Below are positions 22,800 through 33,904 of a stretch of DNA of 64,000 nt, piece after piece. The DNA comes from Ashinkailepas kermadecensis (Eukaryota > Arthropoda > Thecostraca > Neolepadidae), in the NCBI GenBank assembly GCA_034440615.1, contig JAOTOM010005133.1:1-64000 (forward strand), read 5' to 3'. How positions within the stretch are numbered: the first letter of the stretch is position 1; the number at the start of each line of letters is the position of its first letter. Under the pieces are notes generated by a model. It was not told the DNA's origin, made no database searches, and saw nothing but the letters and a program-made list of their open reading frames with translations. The translations under genes were made by a program, and so were the position numbers.

Positions 22800-23190
22800 G
22801 GTCCCTGCAGATCTCTCACTTGGACCAGGCTGGCATATGTCCGGCTCCCCGGACGGTGATCAGCTGGATGCTGGCTGCCAGCGGTGTTTCCATGGCGACG
22901 GTCACACTGGCGGCGGCCTCAACGCTCATCACGAGTCTATTGTGTGGGCTCACCCAGGCGCGATGCTGGGCCGAACGTGATCTGAACTTGGCCGACTTCT
23001 GTCACAAAGGCTGGGCGGTTGTTGTCGATAATTGTCTCCTGTTGTCCGCGCTCTCCAGAAGTGTCTGCCGGAGAGAGTTGCCGTTTGTCTTAACAAAGGG
23101 TGAGCTGGCCGTGGCGCCAAGAAACTTCAATCTCGTCTCGGCCGGATACTCCTCAGTGCTGCACGCAAACGCACCTCGGTGGTGCCATTG
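22800..23190 (+). other. GC-rich open frame with hydrophobic segment, unknown
   Basis: An open frame of 124 codons begins at 22,820; it is open from an AG at 22,810 (CCCTGCAG). It contains SWMLAASGVSMATVTLAAAS and TLITSLLCGLTQARCW, a possible membrane segment. A weak donor (AAC|GTGATC) follows near 22,976. It might be an exon of a membrane protein, but the minus strand is also open and there is no homology to cite. Confidence 0.2.
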
Positions 23191-23325
23191 ATGCGTAGCA
23201 GTTGCCACCTACCGGACGGGCCTCGTAGCAGTTGCCACTTACCAGATGGCCCTCGTAGCAGTTTCCACCTACCAGATGGTCCTCGTAGCAGTTGCCACCT
23301 ACCAGATGGGCCTCGCTCCGTTCTC
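23191..23325. repeat. 30-bp tandem repeat, about 4.5 copies
   Basis: Unit CCTCGTAGCAGTTGCCACCT plus ACCAGATGGC, starting at 23,221, 23,251 and 23,281, with a diverged copy before. The length is a multiple of three, so both strands stay open. Confidence 0.9.
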
Positions 23326-24090
23326 CACGCACTTCGGCGCATCGAGAAACGGCTTTCATGTCATGCGAATGGCGGGAAGTACAGAATAACAGGTCATGTG
23401 ACAGCTCGCTATGCAATGTCTATCTGTTCAAGGCAATGCCTTTGGTTGCTTTCAGTTAGTTGTTGTACCGAATCAAACTTGGCACATTAGTATGTTTGTG
23501 ACGAACTGCTCGAATTAACGATTTATGTCGCGAGTGCCATTTCGGATCAGAAAGGAATAACTGCCTGCAATGGACGTTCCAGGCCACTCAACACAGGACA
23601 GTGGCCACCTAATTGTTTGCAGGTAATGTTAAGCTTTCGACAGCTCGATTCAATTAAATTAGTCCGCCAGACCTCACAAAAAGTGGCTGGGATAAAGGAT
23701 GTCAGTTGGTACATGGACCACAATATATTGGTGCGATATTGAAGAAAATATCACAGAAAAAAAACAACCAGCCAAGCCACTTCATACTTTTGGTGTCATG
23801 CACTCGATTAATCATATTACTGTAGCAGGCGGGAGGTGGGGGGCGGAGGCTTAATCGGAACCTCATGTGTTTTGCTAACCATTCCTAAAACGTCAGGAGC
23901 AGCGCCTTGACATTTTTGTGACTTTTCGTAAATGTCTTTCTTGCATCCGGCACATTTGCATACATTTTCCGGCACGAAAGCACGAAGCATTACATTTATC
24001 CGGCACGAAGCATTACATTTCTCTTGCAATAATTTGCCAGGGTCGGTTGGCTTGTTTGTGTGCGTGTCAGGTAGCCGACCAGTGCTGCCA
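23326..24090. other. Unrecognised spacer
   Basis: Single-copy sequence with no supported gene. The phrase CGGCACGAAGCATTACATTT is repeated twice at about 23,970-24,020. Confidence 0.35.
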
Positions 24091-24091
24091 G

Positions 24092-25180
24092 TCTGCCGAC
24101 AACAACCCACTATCTGCCAACTGGCCCCGCGTGCTGACGACAACACACTATCTGTCAACTGGCCCCGCGTGCTGACGACAACACACTATCTGTCAACTGG
24201 CCCCGCGTGCTGACGACAACACACTATCTGTCAACTGGCCCACGTGTTGACGACAACACACTATCTGTCAACTGGCCCCGCGTGCTGACGACAACACACT
24301 ATCTGTCAACTGGCCCACGTGTTGACGACAACACACTATCTGTCAACTGGCCCACGTGTTGACGACAACACACTATCTGTCAACTGGCCCCGCATGCTGA
24401 CGACAACCCACTATCTGCCAACTGGCCCCGCGTGCTGACGACAACACACTATCTGTCAACTGGCCCACGTGTTGACGACAACACACTATCTGTCAACTGG
24501 CCCCGCGTGCTGACGACAACACATTATCTGCCAACTGGCCCACGTGTTGACGACAACACACTATCTGCCAACTGGCCCGCGTGCTGACGACAACACATTA
24601 TCTGCCAACTGGCCCCGCGTGTTGACGACAACACATTATCTGCCAACTGGCCCACGTGTTGACGACAACACATTATCTGCCAACTGGCCCACGTGTTGAC
24701 GACAACACACTATCTGCCAACTGGCCCACGTGCTGACGACAACACATTATCTGCCAACTGGCCCGCGTGCTGACGACAACACATTATCTGCCAACTGGCC
24801 CCGCGTGTTGACGACAACACATTATCTGCCAACTGGCCCACGTGTTGACGACAACACACTATCTGCCAACTGGCCCACGTGCTGGCGACAACACATTATC
24901 TGCCAACTGGCCCGCGTGCTGACGACAACACATTATCTGCCAACTGGCCCCGCGTGTTGACGACAACACATTATCTGCCAACTGGCCCACGTGTTGACGA
25001 CAACACATTATCTGCCAACTGGCCCACGTGTTGACGACAACACATTATCTGCCAACTGGCCCCGCGTGTTGACGACAACACATTATCTGCCAACTGGCCC
25101 ACGTGTTGACGACAACACATTATCTGCCAACTGGCCCACGTGTTGACAACACACTATTTGTCAACTGGCACCGCATGCTG
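24092..25180. repeat. 37/38-bp minisatellite, left block
   Basis: Two alternating unit types: CTGACGACAACACACTATCT plus GTCAACTGGCCCCGCGTG (38 bp) and TTGACGACAACACACTATCT plus GTCAACTGGCCCACGTG (37 bp). About 29 copies. It continues at 27,786 after a transposon insertion. Confidence 0.96.
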
Positions 25181-27785
25181 CACTGTAAAAAAAAAGATTA
25201 GCACCCCTTTGGTGCTATTTCAAATGTCAAATTCCAGCTCCACAGGGCTGCTTGAATTTAGCATCTTGTTGTAGTTGGCATCCCATCGCAAAATTCCAAG
25301 TGCTAAATATAAGCATGGTGCTTATATCTAGCACCTCTTTATTCGGCTATATTTAGTAGCATGGTACTTGAAATGAGCACCCATGGGGTGCGTGCGCTTT
25401 AGCACCCCCAGGGTGCTAGTTTTTGCTCACGCCAAAAACCAGCACCTCCTGGGTACGGTTCGCCTATGGTGCTAGCATGTTTAGCACCCATTGGGTGCTA
25501 AAACCGAAATTGGACTCCTGCAAATAGCAATGCAAATGCATACGTATTTCCTACTTTGCAAATAGCAAAGGAGGACATGCATATATATATATTTTTATAT
25601 ATATATAGAAGCAAATTTAGTATGTATTACAGTGAAGTACATGCACAGCAAAAATATTAGAGGTTTCTTTAATTTCAATCTCAAATTTTGCAACTAAACA
25701 ACCTAATCTGATGTAGCCTAACCCAGTTCATTACTTAATGAAGGAAAATGTGTGTAAGACTTTTATCATGGACACCTTAAATGACAATAATACCAAATAA
25801 ACCAGCGAAACCTAACCCAGACAATTTATTTTATTTTTGTATGCAAGCTCCACATTTATCACAGTTCAGTCTTACATGGCACAGTGCCAGTCATGAACAA
25901 ATGGTGACGTAAAGAGCAGATCCACTGGCTCCATGGCTACATAATTAGGAACAAATACAATCCATAATAATGCTATACAGTCATAACGTGTTAAAACATA
26001 AAAAGAGCCCCAGTGGCCCATGTCGGTTAAGCCTATACAATTATATGGTAGCAACAATTGGTGGTGATAATCCAGCCTCTGCTATATCCAGGATAATCCA
26101 GGCTAGCTTTCTTTCAGCTCATAAATTCTGAGCAGCACAATAAACCACCCAAAAGCCATTGTTTGAGAAATGATTTTTTTTTGGCCCACAGAATAGGCTG
26201 CAACTGGCATAGCCCACTTAGCTTCTCAGGGTCCACAGATGAATAATGATGCAAAAAATTACATTTCAGCTTGTTTGTCCCATGGCAATAACGCATATGC
26301 CTTGCTAAGCATGCCAGGTACTATGTGTTGTCAAGCTCAGGTATGTTAGTGATTGTAGCTTGAGGTTGGATTAACTGCGTAAGTCATCCAGCGCCCGTAA
26401 TTTCAGGGGTGTATGCAGCGAGGTTGGCAAGATGCTGACATAATCATATTGATACCAGGGATGTTGAAAAACATTTGCTGTGAAGACACACCCACCTTGT
26501 GCAGACTATGTCAGGCATGTGATTCTGGATCCAGAGGTTCTCTTGATCCCAGAGAGACTTCTCTTCTTCGCTTTAATCTTTCCGCACGATTGCACCGATC
26601 CGCACGCCATCGAATCTCAAACCAAAATGGCCGAATGTTCGCGCAGTTTTTTCGTTAAGCAGCGTTAAGGTGCTAATATTCCCGCCATTTTTCTACGCTG
26701 CTTATATTAACTACCCAACTACTAACTGTAAGCAGCCATAGAGTGCTCAAACTCCCGCCAAAAAACACGGACCGCAACAGTAGTCGGTTTTACAGCGGAA
26801 ATTTGCTCTCAGGTCACGTGGTCTGAGAGGAACAAGATAGAGGGAGAAGACCCGGCATAGTGATCTGCATAAATTAAAAGCGACCACCAAATCTAATTCT
26901 CACAAAGTTTTAATAACGAAATAGGTTTTAGTATTAACGCTGCTGAAATAAGTAGAATTAAACTTACGAATATCAGCAAATTGCAATACGCTTTCTAATT
27001 TACGTCGAGACTGCACTCAGCTCTACGGTATCTGGCAGCCGACGGATGACTGCCAGATGACAGATTGGCGCTGTGGTTAAATTAGCGAAGGATGCGGTTA
27101 TAAGCCAACTTCCTGAGCAACGGTAGAGAAGATGATAACAAAATTACACTTAATCGATGTCAACCAAGTGTATAAATCCATACCTGATACTGCCGACATG
27201 CTCACGCCGCACAACTAATAAATATTCACAACATACCCCACGAGTAGGACGCTCGTGCACCGACTGATTTGTTGCCTGCCGCGTACTGGGATATAGGTTT
27301 CGGAATATAAAATGGTTTAAGGAAAATTATACTAAACCAATCAGTCTAAAATCGTTTTATTCTCACCACCAAGAAACAAGTTTTGTCAATGAAAAAGCTG
27401 AGAAAAATTCAGTGAAATCAATTCTTGTTAATTATAAATGTTCTTCGATGTACTTTTTTAGGTCATGTCTGGAATGTTTAGGTGAAGCAAGGAATGACTT
27501 GGAAGGATGAAAAGCGACTAGACGGGAGAGAAAATTGCCGCTGTAAAACCGACTAGTGCCAGATATAAGCAGTTGCATTATTCTGGACTGCTTGGTACAA
27601 CACTCATGGCTGCTAAGATCAAGCATCCTCATTCTTGCCGTCTAGCATCTGCAGGCTAGAATTAGCCGCCTCCAGCCGAATAGCACATATGGTGCTTGTT
27701 ACTAGCATCCTAAGGAAAAAGCGTTGTTTGAAGCAGTCACTTAGCATGCAATTAGCAGCAAAAGTGCTAATCATTTTTTACAGTG
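25181..27785. mobile_element. CACTA-like DNA transposon, non-autonomous, inside minisatellite
   Basis: Begins CACTGTAAAAAAAAAGATTA and ends, reverse-complemented, CACTGTAAAAAATGATTAGC. The target was the array unit GCATGCTGACGAC: TG is found both at 25,179-25,180 and 27,786-27,787, so the target duplication is 2 bp. The left 320 bp carry many TAGCACC and GGTGCTA motifs in both orientations, and the right end carries a few, as expected of CACTA subterminal repeats. No transposase ORF is visible; the longest frames are about 80 codons. A CACTG terminus with short TSD also fits related groups, so the superfamily is inferred. Confidence 0.82.
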
Positions 27786-28085
27786 TGACGACAACACACT
27801 ATTTGACAACTGGCCCCGCATGCTGACGACAACACATTATCTGCCAACTGGCCCGCGTGCTGACGACAACACACTATTTGTCAACTGGCCCCGCATGCTG
27901 ACGACAACACACTATTTGCCAACTGGCCACGCGTACTGACGACAACACACTATTTGTCAACTGGCCCCGCATGCTGACGACAACACACTATTTGCCAACT
28001 GGCCACGCGTACTGACGACAGCACACTATTTGTCAACTGGCCCCGCATGCTGACGACAACACACTATCTGCCAGCTGGCCCCGCG
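27786..28085. repeat. 37/38-bp minisatellite, right block
   Basis: Continuation of the array at 24,092. Units here carry the CCCCGCATGCTGACGAC and CCACGCGTACTGACGAC variants that are rare in the left block. Confidence 0.95.
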
Positions 28086-28261
28086 GTCTTGTCCGCTCAT
28101 CACATGACGAATTAAATTTGCTTGGAGTTTCATTAGGCTGTTCTAGCCGGTTGTGTCCGACAGCGCTGAAGTTGTATTTGACGACGAGGCCGTTTCATGG
28201 ATTGTACATACCAAGCGCACGACGTCACGCGACGATGAGGAATGTGTAACTCCAAATCCCG

Positions 28262-28503
28262 GCGGCCAACCTAGCGTTCTTACCGGCGCCCAGTGAGCAC
28301 CGCGTGTACAATCACTCCTAGCGTTCTCACCGGCGCCCAGTGAGCACCGCGTGTACAATCACTCCTAGCGTTCTCACCGGCGCCCAGTGAGCACCGCGTG
28401 TACAATCTAGCGTTCTCACCGGCGCCCAGTGAGCACCGCGTGTACAATCACTCCTAGCGTGCTCACCGGCGCCCAGTGAGCACCGCCTGTACAATCACTC
28501 ATA
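28262..28503. repeat. 47-bp tandem repeat, about 5 copies
   Basis: Unit GCGTTCTCACCGGCGCCCAG followed by TGAGCACCGCGTGTACAATC and ACTCCTA. One copy (about 28,410) lacks ACTCCTA. Confidence 0.93.
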
Positions 28504-29390
28504 AGTGTACGTATATCATCCATGCACATTGCACGGCTGAAATACTACGTCTTTCCATCACTAAATTGCACCATTCACAGTGAATATGGTGGCACAAAAA
28601 AAAACATTGATTCCCTCATGTGAATCTTTACACTATGAAATGTTCCACTCTTGCATAGCCAGTGTTTGAAGTTGGGTTTTCGTCGAGTTGAGGGTATCAA
28701 GCCAAGACGTCAGAGCACGAAGGACGTCGAAAGAAGTCGGCAGTTCCACAGGCCATACCATGGTGTTAGCTGGTGAAAATAGCAATTGTTATCGAAGCCT
28801 ATTCCTGACTTGAACATCATTTATGGTGTGGCGACATTGCTAATACATATTGCAGTTGCGAACTTTAACAATTCGCTGCCGCCAATTCAGGATATCAAAA
28901 CTTTATTCCAGCAAGTCGAATACAGTTTCGAATAGATGCTCGTTTCCACTAAATTTTTTGAATAACAGGACAATGCACAGTAGCTAGGGACACTGGCGGA
29001 TCCAGAAGACTTGCTTTCGATCGGTTTGGGGAGGGCAATTTCAACATCATTTTGTTGGATTTTGAAACACTCTCGATATGTGAACAGCTATACCAGATGG
29101 ATCAGCTGAAGGATTTTTCTCTGACAAAGTGTTTTTAGATTTCGAGAAAGTGCCCTGTCAATGCAAATTAGAAAATTCGGCTTTTTTGGTGGGCCACCGT
29201 GCATCCCTTCCACCACTCACCCCACCCCACACCCCTAGATCCACCAGTGGATAGAGGAAGGGCGGTTAGCTCCGTGGGGATATCGGAGCTACCCAGTGCG
29301 CAGGTACGGTCATTCGGACGTTATTCTAGAATCAAGTTGCATCAGTCTGGGCTATCCAATAGCGGAAAACATCGGCTGAGAAGATGTATG
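28504..29390. other. Unrecognised spacer
   Basis: Mostly single-copy AT-rich sequence. No supported gene or transposon fragment. Confidence 0.35.
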
Positions 29391-29399
29391 GCTTCTGGA

Positions 29400-29520
29400 A
29401 CGTGTACACCGGGCTTCCGTTTTTCTGCCGATGCTTCCATTACTCTGCCGGGGCTTCCATTACTAAGCCGGAGCTTTCGTTGCTCTGCCGGGGATTCCAT
29501 TATTCTACCGGGACATCGAT
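29400..29520. repeat. About 24-bp degenerate tandem repeat
   Basis: Roughly five units around GGGGCTTCCATTACTCTGCC. Divergence between copies is high. Confidence 0.65.
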
Positions 29521-29559
29521 GAAGACTCTCATGTTTGCTGCCATTTCCTTCGGGAGAGG

Positions 29560-29790
29560 GTGGCGGTTTTCTGGTTGGCATGGGTGTCAAGGATGGAAAG
29601 TGTAGAGGTGTAAGGGTTCCCGTGCTGCTTCCTTCGCCACCTCATTAGCCACACATTTCCCATGGTGCCAACATGGCTAGGTATCCAACGGAGGTTAGCA
29701 ATACCCACGTGCCCTAGCACGGTAAGAACCAAGGCACACCAAGAAGCTCCGTCAAATCTGAGCAGGGTGCTAATATACACATGGTAAGCG
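29560..29790 (-). pseudogene. LINE RNase H fragment
   Basis: The minus strand reads LTVLGHVGIANLRWIPSHVG followed by a shifted GN...RWRRK. LRWIPSHVGxxGN is the conserved C-terminal RNase H signature of LINE proteins such as those of the Jockey, R1 and I groups. The expected EADRLAKEA that should follow is lost to a frameshift. Only about 70 codons remain. Confidence 0.6.
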
Positions 29791-29834
29791 CATGCGCCTT
29801 AATGAATGATGTCGGCCGGCAGAACGTGGGAAGT

Positions 29835-30062
29835 CAGGTCCTGCATGATCCTCTTGCTGGGAGATCAAAGGAGGTTCAGGTCGGGCCCGGCATGATCCTC
29901 GTGCTGGGAAATCCGAGGAGGTTGAAGCCAGGCCCTGCATGATCCTTTTGCTGGGAGATCCAAGGAGGTTGAGGTCAGGCCCTGCATAATCCTCGTGCTG
30001 GGAGATCCGATGAGGTCGAGGTCAGGCCCTGCATGATCCTTTTGCTGGGAGATCCAAGTCCG
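29835..30062. repeat. 47-bp tandem repeat, about 5 copies
   Basis: Unit GATCCTTTTGCTGGGAGATC followed by CAAGGAGGTTGAGGTCAGGC and CCTGCAT, with CTCGTG/CTTTTG alternation at the start of each unit. Confidence 0.92.
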
Positions 30063-30209
30063 GCAGTGCTGCATGCAATCAAAACGTGTTTGAAAATATG
30101 CACTAAACAGCCACACAGCTGAAATCGCAAAGAGGTGGAATGCTGCGAAGCTTAATTGATAATGGCACCCATGGAATACAACCACAAAGAACAAACATTG
30201 GCAATACCG

Positions 30210-30640
30210 CGTGAGTGCACTGTGCTGTCGAGTCGGGTGGCTGTGCACTGTGCTGTCGAGTCGGGTGGCTGTGCACTGTGCTGTCGAGTCGGGTGGCTGT
30301 GCACTGTGCTGTCGAGTCGGGTGGCTGTGCACTGTGCTGTCGAGTCGGGTGGCTGTGCACTGTGCTGTCGGTCGGGTGGCTGTGCACTGTGCTGTCGGTC
30401 GGGTGGCTGTGCACTGTGCTGTCAAGTCGGGTGGCTGTGCACTGTGCTGTCGAGTCGGGTGGCTGTGCACTGTGCTGTCGAGTCGGGTGGCTGTGCACTG
30501 TGCTGTCGAGTCGGGTGGCTGTGCACTGTGCTGTCGAGTCGGGTGGCTGTGCACTGTGCTGTCGTGTCGGGTGGCTGTGCACTGTGCTGTCGAGTCGGGT
30601 GGCTGTGCACTGTGCTGTCGAGTCGGGTGGCTGTGCCCTG
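30210..30640. repeat. 28-bp minisatellite, about 15 copies
   Basis: Unit CTGTCGAGTCGGGTGGCTGT plus GCACTGTG; two copies lack AGTC or similar. It ends about 20 bp before the acceptor of the exon candidate at 30,660 and is open in several frames on both strands, so ORFs that run from it into the exon have a false 5' part. Confidence 0.95.
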
Positions 30641-30659
30641 AGCGTTGCGTCTGTTTCAG

Positions 30660-31519
30660 CGAGCAGCAATGTCGGCTGGTCGGCCGACGAGCGGCGCAGC
30701 AGCAGCTTCAGCGACAGCAGCTCGCCACGTCTGGCGGTGAGCGACACCGGCTCGCCGGGCTGGTCACAGGGCACGCCGCAGCCGCGCCGCGTCCGGCCGC
30801 GCTCCCCCAGCCCTCCTCCGCCACGGCGGCGACAGCTGCCGCGCTCCCCCAGCCCTCCGGCGCAGCTACCATCGTGTGACTGCCGCTCGGTGAAGCGTGT
30901 CACCAGCCGAACTGAGCACCGCACCGAGCACCGCACCGAGCACCGCGCCGAGCACCGCGCCGAGCACCGCACCGAGCACCGCACCGAGAGCCGTACCGAG
31001 AGCCGTACCGAGCACCTCATCGGCAGCCCATCGTCGCCTGGTCCGGCGGCTCGCGGTCCGCCCGAACTCACCGCCAATGGCGACGTGGCCAGCGAGAGGC
31101 CGGCACAGGAGCCGACCAGGCCGGCTCCGCTGCCGGGACCGCAGTCGCAGCCGCACACAGAGCCGAGGCCAGAGCTGGGGCCGACGTCGGAGCCCGAGCC
31201 GGAGCCGGGCCCGGAACCGGATCCGGAGCCGGAGCCGGTGCCGGTGCCGGAGCCGGAGCCGGAGCCGGAGCCGAAGCCGAAGCCGGAGCCGGAGCCGGAG
31301 CTACGGCCGGAGCCGGGGCCGGAGCCGGAGCTGCGGCTGGAGTCCAGGCCGGAGCCGGAGCTGCGGCTGGACTCGAGGCCGGAGTCGGTGCAGGAGCGGG
31401 AGTTGGAGGAGCGGGTGTCTAGTCCGACCGGCCGGTACTCACTTACGCCCAGTCCTGAGGAGACGGTACCGCGGCCCCAGCTGCCGTACGGCATGCTCTC
31501 AGCCCTGCCACTACGCGAC
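30660..31519 (+). CDS. Probable internal exon of a host gene, proline/glutamate-rich protein
   Basis: 860-bp open block bounded by a good acceptor (TTGCGTCTGTTTCAG|CG) and a good donor (CGAC|GTGAGT at 31,520). Frame: the exon begins with the last two bases of a codon and ends on a codon boundary. The reading starts [20 protein letters not shown], continues with Ser/Pro/Arg-rich sequence, then about eight TEHR/AEHR tetrapeptides (30,910-31,015), a unique Ser/Pro-rich stretch, a long PEPEPEP-type Pro/Glu tract (31,160-31,330) and two [14 protein letters not shown] repeats, ending [13 protein letters not shown]. Composition implies a disordered protein. No domain is recognised and neighbouring exons were not found. 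The minus strand is also open, which weakens the call. Confidence 0.5.
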
Positions 31520-32100
31520 GTGAGTATTGATGTTGTCATGGGCTTGGGTTTGGTATTGTCTCCAGTCGGTTCTTCCTGAGTATTTTCTCGGGTAGTTTCC
31601 GTCAGTATTTCCTCAGGTGTTTTTCATCAGTTATTTACAGATTCATTAGCTGCTTGCCACAGAGTCCCAACACTTTGGATCGTTGCGTTGTGTCGAACCA
31701 CGGAGAGAGAGCTGGAAGTATTCCTCCAAACTACCGGAATTATTGCTCACTTCAGTTTGATTTTTTTTTAAAATAAAAAGAGGACAGGTGACCCGGAATC
31801 CGGTTCACATCTGAGCATTCCTGCCAGGCCCAAACAGTGTAGGAATGTAGTGCTTGGTACATCGCTATTGCGACAGGCAGGTGACGTATTCTGAGACCTC
31901 CTCCACGAGTGGTCAGTTCCTCTCCAGCCAAGCAAAATGTCCCCTGAACATGTTGCTGCCTTTGTTGGATCATAGATGTAATATGGACGTGCTTTGTCAT
32001 GGTTGGCGCAGGTCCAAGGGCAGAACTTTTTGCCTAGAAACTGAAGGGTGAGGGGGCGGATTCCCCGATATTTCGGAATCTATTGGGCAAATTTCAAAAT
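31520..32100. other. Unrecognised sequence, possibly intron
   Basis: If the preceding exon is real, this would begin its downstream intron (GTGAGTATTGATG). No further exon or element is recognised. Confidence 0.35.
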
Positions 32101-32104
32101 TAAA

Positions 32105-33190
32105 TAGCGCAAGCGAGTTCTACGGTAACCGAACAAATGTGCGTAAAACAAATGTGCCTATGACAGATGTATGCACGGACATGTACGTAAGCAGATGTAC
32201 GTAAGCGCAAATGTACGTATGCGCAAAGGTGCGTGTGCACAAATGCACGTAATCGCAAAAGTACGTATCCGCGAATGTACACATGTGCATACGTACGTAA
32301 GCGCAATTGTTCGTATACGCGAATATACGTAAGCGCAATTGTACGTAAACGCCAATGTACCTATGCGCAAAAGTACGTTTGCGTAAATGTTTGTTTGCGC
32401 AAGTGTACATAAGCGCAAATGTACGTGAGCGCAAATGTATGTATGCGTAAAAGTACGCATGCGTAAAAGTACGTGTGTGTAAAAGTACGTATGCGCAAAT
32501 GCACGTAGGTGAAAATGTTGGTAAGCCAAAAGTATGTAAACGTAAATGTATGTATGAGCAAATGTACGTAAGCACAAACGTATGTAAGCTTAAAATTATG
32601 TAAGAACAAATGTTCGTATGAGCCAATGTACGTATATTTACGCATACGTACCTTTGCGTTTACGTACATTTGGTCAGGTGCATATGCCGTAAGTACATTT
32701 GCTCTTACGTACATTTGTCATACTTAATTTTGCGCATGCGTACATTTGAAGCACGTGCATTTGAAGCGCGTACAATTCATACACGTACATTTGAAACACA
32801 TACATTTGGCTACGTACACTTGCTTACTTCCATCTGCCATACGTACACTTGCATTGGGTTGCGTAAAATTCCATTTACGTACATTTGCTCTGACGTACTT
32901 TTGCCCTTACGTACTTTTGCGCTTACGCACATTTGCGCTTGCGTACATTTGTGCTTACGTACATTTGCACTGACATATTATGCACCGACGTACATTTGTG
33001 ATTACGTATATTTACGCATGCTTACATTTGCACTTACGTACTTTTACGTTTACGTACTTTTGCCCTTACGTATATTTGAGCTCACGTACATTTTCTTTCG
33101 TATCTTTGCCATGCGTACATTTGTTCTTACGAACATCTGCTCTACGTACATTTGCCATACGTACTTCTGCGCTTACGTACATTTGTCGTG
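32105..33190. repeat. 16-bp minisatellite with central orientation switch
   Basis: From about 32,105 to 32,635 the unit reads CGTAAGCGCAAATGTA; from about 32,650 to 33,190 it reads the reverse complement, CGTACATTTGCGCTTA. Roughly 30 diverged units lie on each side. The two halves form an imperfect inverted repeat of about 1.1 kb. Both halves are rich in ACGT tetramers. Confidence 0.9.
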
Positions 33191-33530
33191 GAATTAATTC
33201 TACTGGTCTAATCTACACATTTGGAATTACAAAATGTCAATAATTGTCCAATGGCGACGTCAGTAGGCCAAACATTGTGAACAATTTATCAAAATATTTG
33301 GGACTATGCTTGCATTTTACAGCGCTCAAATTGCCCATATATGGACATAAATGATTCTTAATGATATAAACACCAATTCATGTGCATGCATGCACACGTA
33401 AAATAGCCAGTATCGTAGTTTGGAGCCTAAGTAGGGGTTGGTCATCATTTCTTCTTTGTGGCTGATCCTCCGCAGTCGGTGCCACAAAAACCTATTATGT
33501 TTAAAAAAGAAAGAAATTCAGTCCGCATTC
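33191..33530. other. Unrecognised spacer
   Basis: AT-rich single-copy sequence without a supported feature. Confidence 0.35.
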
Positions 33531-33590
33531 TTGCTGGGATGGCTTTATGAACCAGGGTCATATTGCTAAACAGAGCTTGTTGCGTGAACC
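33520..33590 (-). mobile_element. SINE 3' fragment
   Basis: The minus strand GGTTCACGCAACAAGCTCTG, TTTAGCAATATGACCCTGG and TTCATAAAGCCATCCCAGC closely matches the tail of the tRNA-derived SINE at 40,335-40,596. Only the 3' end is present. Confidence 0.6.
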
Positions 33591-33884
33591 TTGTTGCGTA
33601 ATTGAGACCCAGCATGTGAATATGCATATCAAATTTACAGTCCGTATTTTAAAAATGATTGGGGCAGAGTATGACATGCCACATGTCCAGTGATTGTCTT
33701 AGTATTGTACGAAACTTGACAGGAAAAGCACACAAGAAAAACCCGCAGTCGCATTGCTGAACATAACACGTGACAGTTGACAATAATGCCGGCGATGCAG
33801 CGGTGAGGTTCCCTATATCTTTGGCGGTGGGAATAGGCACCAAAGTTGCTTAGTATCACATTGGACCGGGGCGTGTTGAATGGA
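33591..33884. other. Unrecognised spacer
   Basis: Single-copy sequence with small ORFs on the minus strand; no recognisable domain. Confidence 0.3.
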
Positions 33885-33904
33885 TGGAATGGAAAGCAAA
33901 CTCC

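Noticed and set aside
23817..24158. 113-codon minus-strand ORF
   Set aside because: It partly overlaps the start of the 37/38-bp array and has no recognisable feature.
24092..25180. CTGACGA boxes in the 37/38-bp array as hammerhead ribozymes
   Set aside because: No GAAAC box or pairing stem II follows within the unit.
24092..28085. CRISPR-like periodic repeat
   Set aside because: Contiguous tandem units without unique spacers in a eukaryotic setting; this is a minisatellite.
30215..30658. 5' part of the 454-codon plus-strand ORF
   Set aside because: It is the minisatellite upstream of a good splice acceptor, so not part of the exon.
30103..31539. Minus-strand ORF of 478 codons over the exon candidate
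   Set aside because: It continues through the 28-bp array and reads as Ser/Gly and Arg/Cys low-complexity; the plus strand has matched splice sites, so it is the better reading.
32120..33243. Tyr/Phe/Leu-rich ORFs on both strands, resembling membrane proteins
   Set aside because: They come from the 16-bp inverted array and have a strict repeat-derived pattern.
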